From Muribaculaceae bacterium (GTDB taxonomy: Bacteria > Pseudomonadota > Alphaproteobacteria > Rs-D84): a stretch of 7,039 nucleotides of DNA. Each line of letters opens with the position of its first letter. The stretch's first letter is position 1. Below, in pieces: positions 1 to 6,285 of this stretch. The notes beneath the pieces were generated by a model that was not told the origin of the DNA, ran no database searches, and saw only the letters and a program-made list of their open reading frames with translations. Where the stretch lies: NCBI GenBank assembly GCA_023665245.1, contig JAMPEH010000122.1:1-7039 (forward strand), written 5' to 3'. The position numbers and the translations under genes are program-made.

Positions 1-56
1 TCAATTCTCAATTCTCAATTCTCAATTCTCAATTCTCAATTCTCAATTCTCAATTT
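1..56. repeat. Heptanucleotide tandem array, unit TCAATTC
   Basis: Seven perfect copies of TCAATTC (1-49) are followed by an eighth copy with one change, TCAATTT (50-56). The array touches the window edge, so its full length is unknown. Read on the minus strand the unit contains one TGA, and because 7 is not a multiple of 3 the array closes all three minus frames within three units. It therefore supplies the stop codon (36-38) and the last residues (LRIEN) of the chromate transporter gene. Copy-number change beyond the stop would not alter the protein. Arrays of this kind are prone to slippage; that is general knowledge and cannot be seen here. Confidence 0.97.
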
Positions 57-605
57 CCTATTAGTCATTCGCCAGTGCAGGTATCCTCCCAATGCCCCTA
101 ATGCTATCCATGTGATTGGGTTCGATATGAATCCCAAATCCAGGGAAATCATCAGGGCGGCGAGTGCCGGTATCCACATGGTCGTCAATTTCAGTTTGGC
201 GGCTTTTGCTGTGGTTATCACCGGAGCTATTATCAATGCCACCACTGCGGGGCGTATTCCCATGAAAATTGCACTCAGCACCCGGCTGTTTTTGATCGTC
301 TCTGGTGTCAGAAAAATCGCTATGGCGAGTATTATCAAAAACGATGGCAAGATGGTGCCTAATGATGCCACAATACCTCCCTTCACTCCCCGTAGCCTGT
401 CGCCTATCGAGGTGGCTATGTTCACAGCCAATATCCCCGGCAATGATTGCGCTATCGCAAGCAGGTCAAGAAACTCATCTTTCTCTATCCAATGATGTTT
501 ATCCACTATCTCTTTCTCTATGATCGAGATCATGGCCCATCCCCCTCCAAAGGTGAATGCGCCTATCTTAAAAAACGTCAGGAAAAGCTGCCAATATATG
601 TTCAT
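36..605 (-). CDS. chrA: Chromate transporter, half-size (single CHR domain)
   Basis: This is a 189-residue inner-membrane protein of the CHR family, the short single-domain form that usually works as a pair of separately encoded halves. Family members export chromate; in anaerobic gut bacteria the true anion is unsure. Hallmarks are the N-terminal FTFGGGWAMI stretch (FGGG at residues 19-22), the charged EKEIVDKHHWI loop, and AQSLPGILAVNIAT (SLPG at 54-57). Hydrophobic segments follow at about 75-98, 109-131 and 141-176. The ATG at 603-605 fits the family N-terminus. The 5' leader on the minus strand is purine- and A-rich with no clear Shine-Dalgarno site. The C-terminus (LRIEN and the stop) is encoded by the heptad array, so the natural tail may have been replaced. 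A second CHR half would be expected further left on the minus strand, outside the window. It is divergent from the DUF4494 gene. Confidence 0.9.
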   Translation of the reverse strand: MNIYWQLFLTFFKIGAFTFGGGWAMISIIEKEIVDKHHWIEKDEFLDLLAIAQSLPGILAVNIATSIGDRLRGVKGGIVASLGTILPSFLIILAIAIFLTPETIKNSRVLSAIFMGIRPAVVALIIAPVITTAKAAKLKLTTMWIPALAALMISLDLGFISNPITWIALGALGGYLHWRMTNRKLRIEN

Positions 606-731
606 GTTGTTTGATTTTTCTCTTCTTTATTATTTAACATTTCTCATCTCATTATTTCCAATTTTCCTCAAATAATTTCCAAATTCTTTTATTTTCCTCT
701 CAAAATAATCGCTTATTTCAATTTTTATTGT

Positions 732-739
732 TAACTTTG
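732..739 (+). promoter_or_regulatory. Possible -7 element for the DUF4494-yggS unit
   Basis: TAACTTTG matches the Bacteroidetes -7 consensus TAnnTTTG and is the only such match I found on the plus strand of the spacer 606-841. There is no TTTG at the expected 19-21 nt upstream, so the call is weak. If it is real, transcription would start near 745 and leave a leader of about 95 nt that contains the degenerate heptad array. I found no comparable element for the minus-strand chromate transporter. The rest of the spacer is AT-rich and pyrimidine-rich on the plus strand from about 606 to 700. Confidence 0.3.
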
Positions 740-791
740 CAGTTGCGCTTTTAGTGCCCCCTCTCCGTCGTGAAATAAATATAGTCGCCTG

Positions 792-833
792 TCAATCGAC
801 AACCGACAACTGAAAACTGTCAACTGAAAACAA
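792..833. repeat. Degenerate heptad array ahead of the DUF4494 start
   Basis: Six consecutive 7-mers share a pattern: TCAATCG, ACAACCG, ACAACTG, AAAACTG, TCAACTG, AAAACAA. The array ends 8 bp before the ATG at 842, so it would lie in the 5' untranslated region. It has the same period and a similar CAAyT core to the perfect array at 1-56 (CAATTCT against CAACTGA when rephased), although the two are not identical. The periodicity is directly visible. Any effect on translation or any common origin with the first array is inference. Confidence 0.8.
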
Positions 834-841
834 AAACTATC

Positions 842-1309
842 ATGGCACTCTGGTTTGAAACCAAAATTAGATATGACCGCATGCAGGAAAATGGAGCGGT
901 TAAAAAAGTCAACGAACCCTATCTCGTCGATGCTCTGACTTTTACAGATGCAGAAGCTCGTATCATAGAGAAAATCACTCCTTTCATATCCGGTGAATTC
1001 ACGGTCTCTGCCGTCAAGAAAACTAAAATTTCTGAAATATTTTTTGATGAGTCTGACTATGCCGACAAGTACTATATGGTGAAAGTCAATTTCATTACTC
1101 TTGATGAGAAAAGCGGAAAGGAGAAGAAATCTGCAAGCTTCATTCTTGTGCAGGCCGGTGACTTTCAGAATGCGCTCGGTCGTTTCCAAGACGGAATGAA
1201 AGGAACCATGGCAGACTATCAGATCGCTTCAATCACTGAGACTCCACTTATGGATGTCTATCCCTATGAATACGACTCTCCGGAAAAGACAGCTAAACCT
1301 GCTGAATGA
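842..1309 (+). CDS. DUF4494 domain-containing protein
   Basis: This 155-residue soluble protein has no signal peptide or membrane segment. I recognise the DUF4494 pattern seen in Bacteroidetes: an N-terminal LWFETKIRYDRMQENG, then VNEPYLVDALTFTDAEARI at about 24-42, the ISGEFTV stretch near 49-55, FITLDEKSGKEKK near 84-96, and a closing MKGTMADYQIASITETPLMDVYPY region near 119-142. No catalytic motif is visible and the family has no established function that I know of. The length is normal and the start is the first ATG, next to the family N-terminus. The gene lies 6 bp before the yggS ATG at 1316, so the two are very likely one operon; from memory this pair recurs in Bacteroidales, which would suggest a constitutive housekeeping role rather than a mobile one. 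Confidence 0.9.
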   Translation: MALWFETKIRYDRMQENGAVKKVNEPYLVDALTFTDAEARIIEKITPFISGEFTVSAVKKTKISEIFFDESDYADKYYMVKVNFITLDEKSGKEKKSASFILVQAGDFQNALGRFQDGMKGTMADYQIASITETPLMDVYPYEYDSPEKTAKPAE

Positions 1310-1315
1310 TTGATG

Positions 1316-1984
1316 ATGAGCAATATTAATGAAGAAATAATCAAGCTACATCAGGAAATTCCTGAAGGTGTTGACCTTTGCGCTGTAAGCAAATTCCATC
1401 CGGCTGAGGCTATAGAAGAGGCATATTCGGCCGGACAAAGAATTTTCGGTGAGAGTCGTGTGCAAGAACTCCTTGAAAAATGCAAGGTGCTTCCCAACGA
1501 TATCAAATGGCATTTTATCGGACATCTTCAGACCAACAAGGTACGCCAGCTTATTCCCCACGTATCTCTGATTGAAAGTGTCGATAGCGAGCGTCTCCTG
1601 AATCTTATTGATGAGGAGTCTGCTAAGGCGGATGTGGTAACCAAAGTCTTGATGCAACTTCATGTTGCCAAAGAGGAGACAAAATTCGGATTTTTCCCGG
1701 GGGAGTTGATCGATTATTTCAAATCCCGTAAATTCGAATCTCTCAAGGCAACTCACATCTGCGGAGTAATGGGTATGGCTTCCAATACTGACGACATGCA
1801 GAGGGTAAGGTCCGAATTCCGGCTTATAGCCGACACCCGGCGTCAGATTTTGGAGATTGCCCCGGATCTCATCGGGTTCAACATTGTCTCAATGGGTATG
1901 TCGGGCGACTGGCCTATCGCCGTTGAAGAGGGTGCTAACCTTGTCCGTATCGGCACTGCCATCTTCGGCTCCCGCCAATATTAA
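1316..1984 (+). CDS. yggS: YggS/PLPBP family pyridoxal-5'-phosphate homeostasis protein
   Basis: This is a cytoplasmic single-domain PLP-binding protein of the YggS/PROSC (COG0325) family, which binds PLP and helps to control free PLP levels without a known enzymatic reaction. From the ATG at 1316 it is 222 residues, the usual size. The PLP lysine is K26 in LCAVSKFHP. Other family blocks are RIFGESRVQELLEK, the WHFIGHLQTNKV motif, LMQLHVAKEETKFGF, CGVMGMASNTDD, the phosphate-binding SMGMSGDWPIAVEEG and the closing VRIGTAIFG. The open frame reaches a TTG at 1310 and another ATG at 1313. I chose 1316 because MSNINEE matches the family N-terminus; 1313 is almost equally possible. The start lies only 6 bp after the DUF4494 stop, so translational coupling is likely. 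No terminator is visible after it. Confidence 0.95.
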   Translation: MSNINEEIIKLHQEIPEGVDLCAVSKFHPAEAIEEAYSAGQRIFGESRVQELLEKCKVLPNDIKWHFIGHLQTNKVRQLIPHVSLIESVDSERLLNLIDEESAKADVVTKVLMQLHVAKEETKFGFFPGELIDYFKSRKFESLKATHICGVMGMASNTDDMQRVRSEFRLIADTRRQILEIAPDLIGFNIVSMGMSGDWPIAVEEGANLVRIGTAIFGSRQY

Positions 1985-2012
1985 AATTATTAACCTTAAA
2001 TATCAATCTAAA

Positions 2013-3329
2013 ATGAGTAAAACTTCAGCCGCAGCGACTCCCGGATCGGGACGTACAGTTGCAATCATCACGATGTTTTTCATCTTCGCGATGATCTCTT
2101 TCGTGACCAACATGGCCGCACCGTTCGGCAATATCTGGGGATTCAGATATGAGTGGGCCGGTATGGCAGGTAATCTTATGAACTTCACGGCTTATCTCTT
2201 TATGGGTATTCCGGCAGGCAACATGCTTATCAAATATGGATACAAAAAGACTGCCCTTATAGCTCTTGCAGTCGGTGCTATCGGACTTTTCATTCAGCTG
2301 GCTTCAAGTTGGGTAGGTGTTGGCGAGTCTGCTCTGTTTGTTTATCTTCTCGGTGCTCTTGTCTGCGGTTTCTGCGTTTGTATGCTTAATACTGTGGTCA
2401 ACCCCATGCTCAATCTTCTCGGCGGTGGTGGCAACAAAGGAAACCAGCTCATACAGACCGGCGGTTCCCTCAACTCTCTTTCTGGTACTCTTACCCCGAT
2501 GCTCGTCGGTGTGCTCGTCGGTACTCTCACTAAGGAAACTACCATGGCTGCTGTGGCACCCCTCGTTATCACAGGTATCATTATCTTCGTAGTCGCTTTT
2601 ATCGTGATCTCTTTCATCAAGATTGAAGAACCTCAGAAAAACCTTAAGAAAGCTACCTACGAACACACTCCGTTTGCTTTCCGCCACTGCACACTCGGCA
2701 TCATCGCCATTTTCTTCTATGTAGGTGTCGAAATCGGTATCCCTGGCGAAATGAACGCATGGATCTCCCGCGAGAACTTTGAAGGTGCTGCTGCAGTTGC
2801 TGGTTCACTCGCTGCTCTCTACTGGTTGCTTATGCTTGTGGGTCGTTTCCTCAGCTCTATCATCAGCGGAAAAGTTTCTACCCGAACTCAACTTATCGTG
2901 GTGTCTGCGGTAGCTCTCTGTTTCCTTCTAATTGCAATCCTTCTTCCCGAAGACATCCGTTTCCAGTCGCCGAGCTTTGAGGCTCTCAACATCACAAGCG
3001 GTGAAGTGCCTATGAAGTGTCTCTTCCTTTTCCTTTGCGGTATCTGTACTTCCGTGATGTGGGGTGGCATTTTCAACCTTGCCACTGAAGGACTTGGCAA
3101 ATACACTGCCAAGGCTTCCGGCCTTTTCATGACCATGGTGGTCGGTGGTGGTATTATGCCGTTTATTCAGGACTGGATTGCTCGCAACTTCGGTTATGTC
3201 AATAGCTACTGGCTTGTGTTTGCGATGGTGGCATATATCTTCTACTATGCTCTCATCGGTTGCAAGAATGTCAACACCGACATCCCGGTAGATGAAACCA
3301 ACGAAGACCAGGTTCTCAACGCAGGTTAA
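2013..3329 (+). CDS. MFS permease, FucP-like (FHS-type) sugar transporter, substrate unknown
   Basis: This is a 438-residue polytopic inner-membrane protein with about 12 hydrophobic segments, typical of the Major Facilitator Superfamily. Supporting motifs are IPAGNMLIKYGYKKTAL (about 66-82) in the loop between helices 2 and 3, NTVVNPMLNLL (126-136), comparable to the QTAANP-type helix of fucose/glucose-galactose permeases, GGSLNSLSGTLTPMLVG (150-166), and FFYVGVEIGIPGEMNAW (234-250), comparable to the FLYVGxE stretch of FHS family members. This supports proton-coupled sugar uptake, but the substrate cannot be read from the sequence. The frame is open back to 1857 inside yggS. I chose the ATG at 2013 because it follows an A-rich leader, leaves a 28-bp gap after yggS, and gives the normal short cytoplasmic N-terminus. 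Transketolase downstream suggests a sugar destined for the pentose phosphate route, which is only contextual. Confidence 0.87.
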   Translation: MSKTSAAATPGSGRTVAIITMFFIFAMISFVTNMAAPFGNIWGFRYEWAGMAGNLMNFTAYLFMGIPAGNMLIKYGYKKTALIALAVGAIGLFIQLASSWVGVGESALFVYLLGALVCGFCVCMLNTVVNPMLNLLGGGGNKGNQLIQTGGSLNSLSGTLTPMLVGVLVGTLTKETTMAAVAPLVITGIIIFVVAFIVISFIKIEEPQKNLKKATYEHTPFAFRHCTLGIIAIFFYVGVEIGIPGEMNAWISRENFEGAAAVAGSLAALYWLLMLVGRFLSSIISGKVSTRTQLIVVSAVALCFLLIAILLPEDIRFQSPSFEALNITSGEVPMKCLFLFLCGICTSVMWGGIFNLATEGLGKYTAKASGLFMTMVVGGGIMPFIQDWIARNFGYVNSYWLVFAMVAYIFYYALIGCKNVNTDIPVDETNEDQVLNAG

Positions 3330-3349
3330 TTTTTGATTCTAATATGGAC

Positions 3350-3371
3350 TCATTGGATTATGATCCAATGA
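3350..3371 (+). promoter_or_regulatory. Perfect 9-bp inverted repeat (hairpin or operator) before transketolase
   Basis: TCATTGGAT and ATCCAATGA flank a 4-nt TATG centre, giving a perfect 9-bp stem. It begins 20 bp after the permease stop and ends 49 bp before the transketolase ATG. No T-run follows, so it does not look like a standard intrinsic terminator. It could be an RNA processing or stabilising hairpin between two cotranscribed genes, or a dyad operator. I see no complete TTTG/TAnnTTTG promoter in this spacer. Confidence 0.6.
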
Positions 3372-3420
3372 ATCCCGAGATGATTTTAATATAACTCAAA
3401 CTAATAATAACTCAAAGACT

Positions 3421-5457
3421 ATGTCAAAGACAATTGATTCAGCTCTTCTCACTCGTGGCGCAGACAATATGCGTATGCTTATAGCTGAAATGGTGGAGAA
3501 AGCTAAGTCCGGTCACCCCGGCGGTGCCATGGGTGGCGCAGATTTCGTAAATGTCCTATATTCTTCTTTCCTCAACTACGACCCCGAAGATCCCAGCTGG
3601 TTCGCTCGCGACCGTTTCTTCCTTGATCCCGGCCACATGAGCACAATGCTCTATTCAGTGCTTGCGCTCACCGGTAAATATACTATGGAGGAACTCCAGG
3701 GTTTCCGCCAGTGGGACACAGCAACTCCCGGCCACCCGGAACTCAACGTGGCTCGTGGCATTGAAAATAGCTCAGGCCCTCTCGGTCAGGGACATGTATA
3801 TGCTGTCGGTTGCGCCATCGCAGAGCGTTTCCTCGCTGCCCGCTTCGGAAAGGTTGTGGAGCATAAGACCTACGCTTTCATTTCCGATGGTGGCATCCAG
3901 GAGGAGATTTCTCAGGGTGCCGGTCGTATCGCCGGTAATCTCGGCCTTCACAATCTCATCATGTTCTACGACAGCAATGAGGTTCAGCTTTCCACCAAGG
4001 TTAAGGAGGTAACTTCAGAAGACACCGCAGCCAAATATCGTGCTTGGAATTGGAATGTGCTCGAGATTGATGGCACAGATCCTCTCGCCATCGCAGGTGC
4101 AATCGAAGATGCACGCAATGAAAAAGAACGCCCCACTCTCATCATAGGTCACACTGTTATGGCACGCAAGGTTGTTGCTGCCGACGGTAGCAGCCTTGAA
4201 GGACATGTCAATACCCACGGACAACCGCTCTCTGCAGCCGGAGCCGACCTCGACAAGACAGTTGAGAACCTCGGTGGCGATCCCAAGAATCCTTGGCAGA
4301 TTTGGGACGACGTGAAGAAACTGTATGCCGACCGCCGTGAGGAACTCATCAAGAATGCTCAGGCCCGCAAGGCTGAGTATGCCGAATGGGCTCAGAAGAA
4401 CCCGGAGGAGGCCAAGACTCTTCAGGATTGGCTCGAAGGCAAACTCCCCGATCTCGACTGGACCAAGGTAGCACTCAAGCCCAACATGGCTTCCCGAGCT
4501 TCTTCAGCTGCAGTGCTTTCATTCCTCGCTGATCATGTCCACAATATGATTGTCAGCTCTGCCGACCTCGCCAATTCCGACAAGACCGACGGTTTCCTTA
4601 AGAAGACTCATGCCTTTGCAAAAGGTGACTTCTCCGGCGCATTCCTCCAGAGTGGTGTTGCCGAACTCACCATGGCTTGCATCTGCAATGGTATTGCCCT
4701 CCATGGTGGCTGTATCGCAGCTTGCGGCACATTCTTCGTATTCTCAGACTATATGAAACCTGCCATCCGCATGGCGGCTCTTATGGAACTCCCCGTGAAG
4801 TTCATCTTCACTCACGATGCCTTCCGCGTCGGTGAGGATGGCCCGACCCACGAACCGGTAGAACAGGAAGCACAGATCCGTCTTCTCGAGCAGATGGACA
4901 ATCTCGCCGGTCATCAGGCAGCCCTCGTGCTCCGTCCCTGCGACAGCGCCGAAACAGTGGAAAGTTATCGCATAGCTCTTGAAAACAAGAAATCTCCGAC
5001 GGTTCTTGTCTTCTCACGTCAGAATCTTGAAGACCTTCCAGCTGCCGACCGTGCAGCTGAGGCAAAGAAGACTGAGATGGGTGGCTATGTGGTATATGAT
5101 GCCCCCACCACCAAGATTGTCCTCGTTGCCAATGGCTCTGAGGTTGCTCTTGCTATGCACGTGGCTGAGAAACTCGGAGAAGAGGGTATCGGTGCCCGTG
5201 TGGTTTCAGTTCCTTCTGTAGGTCTTTTCTGCCGTCAGCCCAAGGCTTACCGCGATGAAGTGATTCCTTATGGTGTGAAGATGTTCGGCATCACTGCCGG
5301 TCTTCCCGCAGTGCTCTATCCCGTGATGAAGGGTGACTTTGAAATCTTCGGTATGGAACGTTTCGGTGCGTCAGCACCTCTCAAAGTTCTCGACGAGAAG
5401 TTCGGCTACACAGTTGACAACGTCCTCGCCAAAGTAAAAGCTTTCCTCGCCAAATAA
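3421..5457 (+). CDS. tkt: Transketolase (EC 2.2.1.1)
   Basis: This cytoplasmic ThDP- and Mg-dependent enzyme moves two-carbon ketol units between pentose phosphate and glycolytic sugars. At 678 residues it is full length (E. coli TktA is 663) with all three domains: pyrophosphate-binding about 1-330, pyrimidine-binding about 355-525, C-terminal about 540-678. Active-site residues that can be matched to the E. coli enzyme are H32 in SGHPGG, H72 in DPGHMS, H105 in TPGHPE, D156 and N186 of the ThDP/Mg motif, H266 in THGQPL, the catalytic E415 in SGVAELTMAC, and H465 and H477 in THDAFRVGEDGPTHEPVEQ. The usual GDG reads SDG here (155-157), which from memory is the normal Bacteroides form. Codons are strongly biased to C-ending forms such as CTC and ATC, as in highly expressed genes. 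The leader is A-rich without a Shine-Dalgarno site. A strong terminator follows. Confidence 0.97.
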   Translation: MSKTIDSALLTRGADNMRMLIAEMVEKAKSGHPGGAMGGADFVNVLYSSFLNYDPEDPSWFARDRFFLDPGHMSTMLYSVLALTGKYTMEELQGFRQWDTATPGHPELNVARGIENSSGPLGQGHVYAVGCAIAERFLAARFGKVVEHKTYAFISDGGIQEEISQGAGRIAGNLGLHNLIMFYDSNEVQLSTKVKEVTSEDTAAKYRAWNWNVLEIDGTDPLAIAGAIEDARNEKERPTLIIGHTVMARKVVAADGSSLEGHVNTHGQPLSAAGADLDKTVENLGGDPKNPWQIWDDVKKLYADRREELIKNAQARKAEYAEWAQKNPEEAKTLQDWLEGKLPDLDWTKVALKPNMASRASSAAVLSFLADHVHNMIVSSADLANSDKTDGFLKKTHAFAKGDFSGAFLQSGVAELTMACICNGIALHGGCIAACGTFFVFSDYMKPAIRMAALMELPVKFIFTHDAFRVGEDGPTHEPVEQEAQIRLLEQMDNLAGHQAALVLRPCDSAETVESYRIALENKKSPTVLVFSRQNLEDLPAADRAAEAKKTEMGGYVVYDAPTTKIVLVANGSEVALAMHVAEKLGEEGIGARVVSVPSVGLFCRQPKAYRDEVIPYGVKMFGITAGLPAVLYPVMKGDFEIFGMERFGASAPLKVLDEKFGYTVDNVLAKVKAFLAK

Positions 5458-5507
5458 GTAACTTTTCAGTTTTTTGATTGTATCGTTTTAATTTGAACAG
5501 TTACTTA
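5455..5507 (+). other. Imperfect inverted repeat spanning the transketolase stop codon
   Basis: TAAGTAACT (5455-5463) can pair with AGTTACTTA (5499-5507), and after one mismatch TTCA (5465-5468) pairs with TGAA (5494-5497), leaving a loop of 25 nt. The first arm includes the stop codon. There is no T-run after it, and the real terminator lies 20 bp downstream. In such AT-rich sequence the match could be chance, or it could be a 3' UTR stem protecting the mRNA end. Confidence 0.35.
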
Positions 5508-5526
5508 AAATAATAAAATTATGATT

Positions 5527-5560
5527 GCCCCACACGCTTTTGCTTGTGGGGCTTATTTTG
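5527..5560 (+). terminator. Intrinsic terminator after transketolase
   Basis: GCCCCACA (5527-5534) pairs perfectly with TGTGGGGC (5545-5552). Inside, GC/GC can add two more pairs around a TTTT loop after a C-T mismatch. The stem is followed by TTATTTTG. On the other strand the left flank also gives a T-rich tail, so it could work in both directions, but the genes on both sides run on the plus strand. It separates the permease/transketolase block from the HAD-cobU unit. Confidence 0.92.
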
Positions 5561-5579
5561 TAACCTTATTTTGCAATAG

Positions 5580-5611
5580 TTTGGATATTCTTGTTATTTT
5601 GGTTAATTTTG
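5580..5611 (+). promoter_or_regulatory. Bacteroidetes-type promoter for the HAD-cobU operon
   Basis: TTTG at 5580-5583 (-33 element) is followed by exactly 20 nt and then TAATTTTG at 5604-5611, a full match to the TAnnTTTG -7 consensus. The spacing is within the 19-21 nt range known for Bacteroides sigma-ABfr promoters. The start of transcription would be near 5617-5620, giving a leader of only about 35 nt. That is far too short for a cobalamin riboswitch, and no B12-box-like sequence is visible nearby. Confidence 0.75.
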
Positions 5612-5653
5612 TAGTCTGAATGTATTGATATTTTTTGATAATTTTACAGAGGT

Positions 5654-6283
5654 TTGAGCAACAGATTGAAAATATTGTTTGATTTTGATGGGACTGTAAC
5701 CAAAGAGGAGACAATCCCGTATGTTGCCATGCGTTTGGGACTCAGACAGTATGAATTAATTGCGGAAATGACTTCGGCTTCTTCCGGGTCGGAGGTGGAT
5801 TACGAAAAGAATCTCAGGAAAAGAATAGAAATGTTGAGGGAAATCACAATTGAAGATTTCGTATCAAATGTTCCAAAATCATTGCTGCGGGCAGAAGTTG
5901 TGAGTTTCATCAGGGAAAATGCAGATGTCTGTGAGATAGTCAGTTGTAATCTTGATTGTTGGTGCCGGGCCATAGCATCCGATTTAGGTGTGGCTTGTCA
6001 TTTCTCCAAGGCAATAGTAGAGGATAGACATGTGATTGCCATAGATTATGTCATGGATAAGAGAACTGTAGTGGCTGATTATAAAAGACTTGGGTATGAT
6101 GTTGCGTTTGTGGGGGATTCAGTCAATGACTTTGCGGCCATGGATGAAGCGGATTTGGCTGTGCTTTTGGACAATGGATATATTGATAAAGTTAATGTAA
6201 ATCCTCGATATCATCTGGCTGTTTCAGGAAAAGAGGTTGTTGAGGTTCTGAATAATTATATAATTGAATTTAGTGAGGACTGA
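5654..6283 (+). CDS. HAD-superfamily phosphatase, phosphoserine-phosphatase-like, linked to cobU
   Basis: This 209-residue soluble protein carries all four HAD motifs: DFDGT (10-14, nucleophile D10 and acid/base D12), VSCN (96-99, S97), the lysine region DKRTVV (K137), and GDSVND (154-159). A mainly helical cap of about 60 residues lies between motifs I and II, the C1-cap layout of the phosphoserine phosphatase (HAD-IB) group. It should remove phosphate from a small metabolite. It ends 2 bp before cobU and shares its promoter, so I infer a role near the cobalamin nucleotide loop; dephosphorylation of alpha-ribazole phosphate or of the cobalamin 5'-phosphate is one candidate. No in-frame ATG precedes motif I. 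The options are TTG at 5654 (AGAGG only 1 nt away) or TTG at 5666 (13 nt from AGAGG, giving MKILFDFDGT), so the start is uncertain. The gene is more AT-rich than transketolase. Confidence 0.85.
   Translation: MSNRLKILFDFDGTVTKEETIPYVAMRLGLRQYELIAEMTSASSGSEVDYEKNLRKRIEMLREITIEDFVSNVPKSLLRAEVVSFIRENADVCEIVSCNLDCWCRAIASDLGVACHFSKAIVEDRHVIAIDYVMDKRTVVADYKRLGYDVAFVGDSVNDFAAMDEADLAVLLDNGYIDKVNVNPRYHLAVSGKEVVEVLNNYIIEFSED
6275..6279 (+). promoter_or_regulatory. Shine-Dalgarno-like site for cobU
   Basis: GAGGA lies 6 nt before the cobU ATG, inside the last codons of the HAD gene. It stands out because DUF4494, the permease and transketolase have no such motif, only A-rich leaders. Together with the 2-bp gap it supports translational coupling of the pair. 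Confidence 0.5.
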
Positions 6284-6285
6284 AT

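Noticed and set aside
792..833. CRISPR-like repeat array
   Set aside because: The units are 7 bp, contiguous and without spacers, so this is a degenerate tandem repeat and not a CRISPR.
731..1189. Minus-strand open frame of 152 codons opposite DUF4494
   Set aside because: It is a shadow of the DUF4494 coding sequence, has no recognisable family features, and covers the likely promoter and heptad array of the plus-strand gene.
1857..2012. Upstream extension of the MFS permease from the ATG at 1857
   Set aside because: This stretch lies wholly within yggS and its 3' flank in another frame, gives an arginine/serine-rich leader unlike the family, and the ATG at 2013 gives a normal N-terminus.
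5553..5653. Cobalamin riboswitch upstream of the HAD-cobU unit
   Set aside because: The leader after the predicted start is about 35 nt and AT-rich, and the whole spacer after the terminator is about 100 nt with no B12-box-like core.
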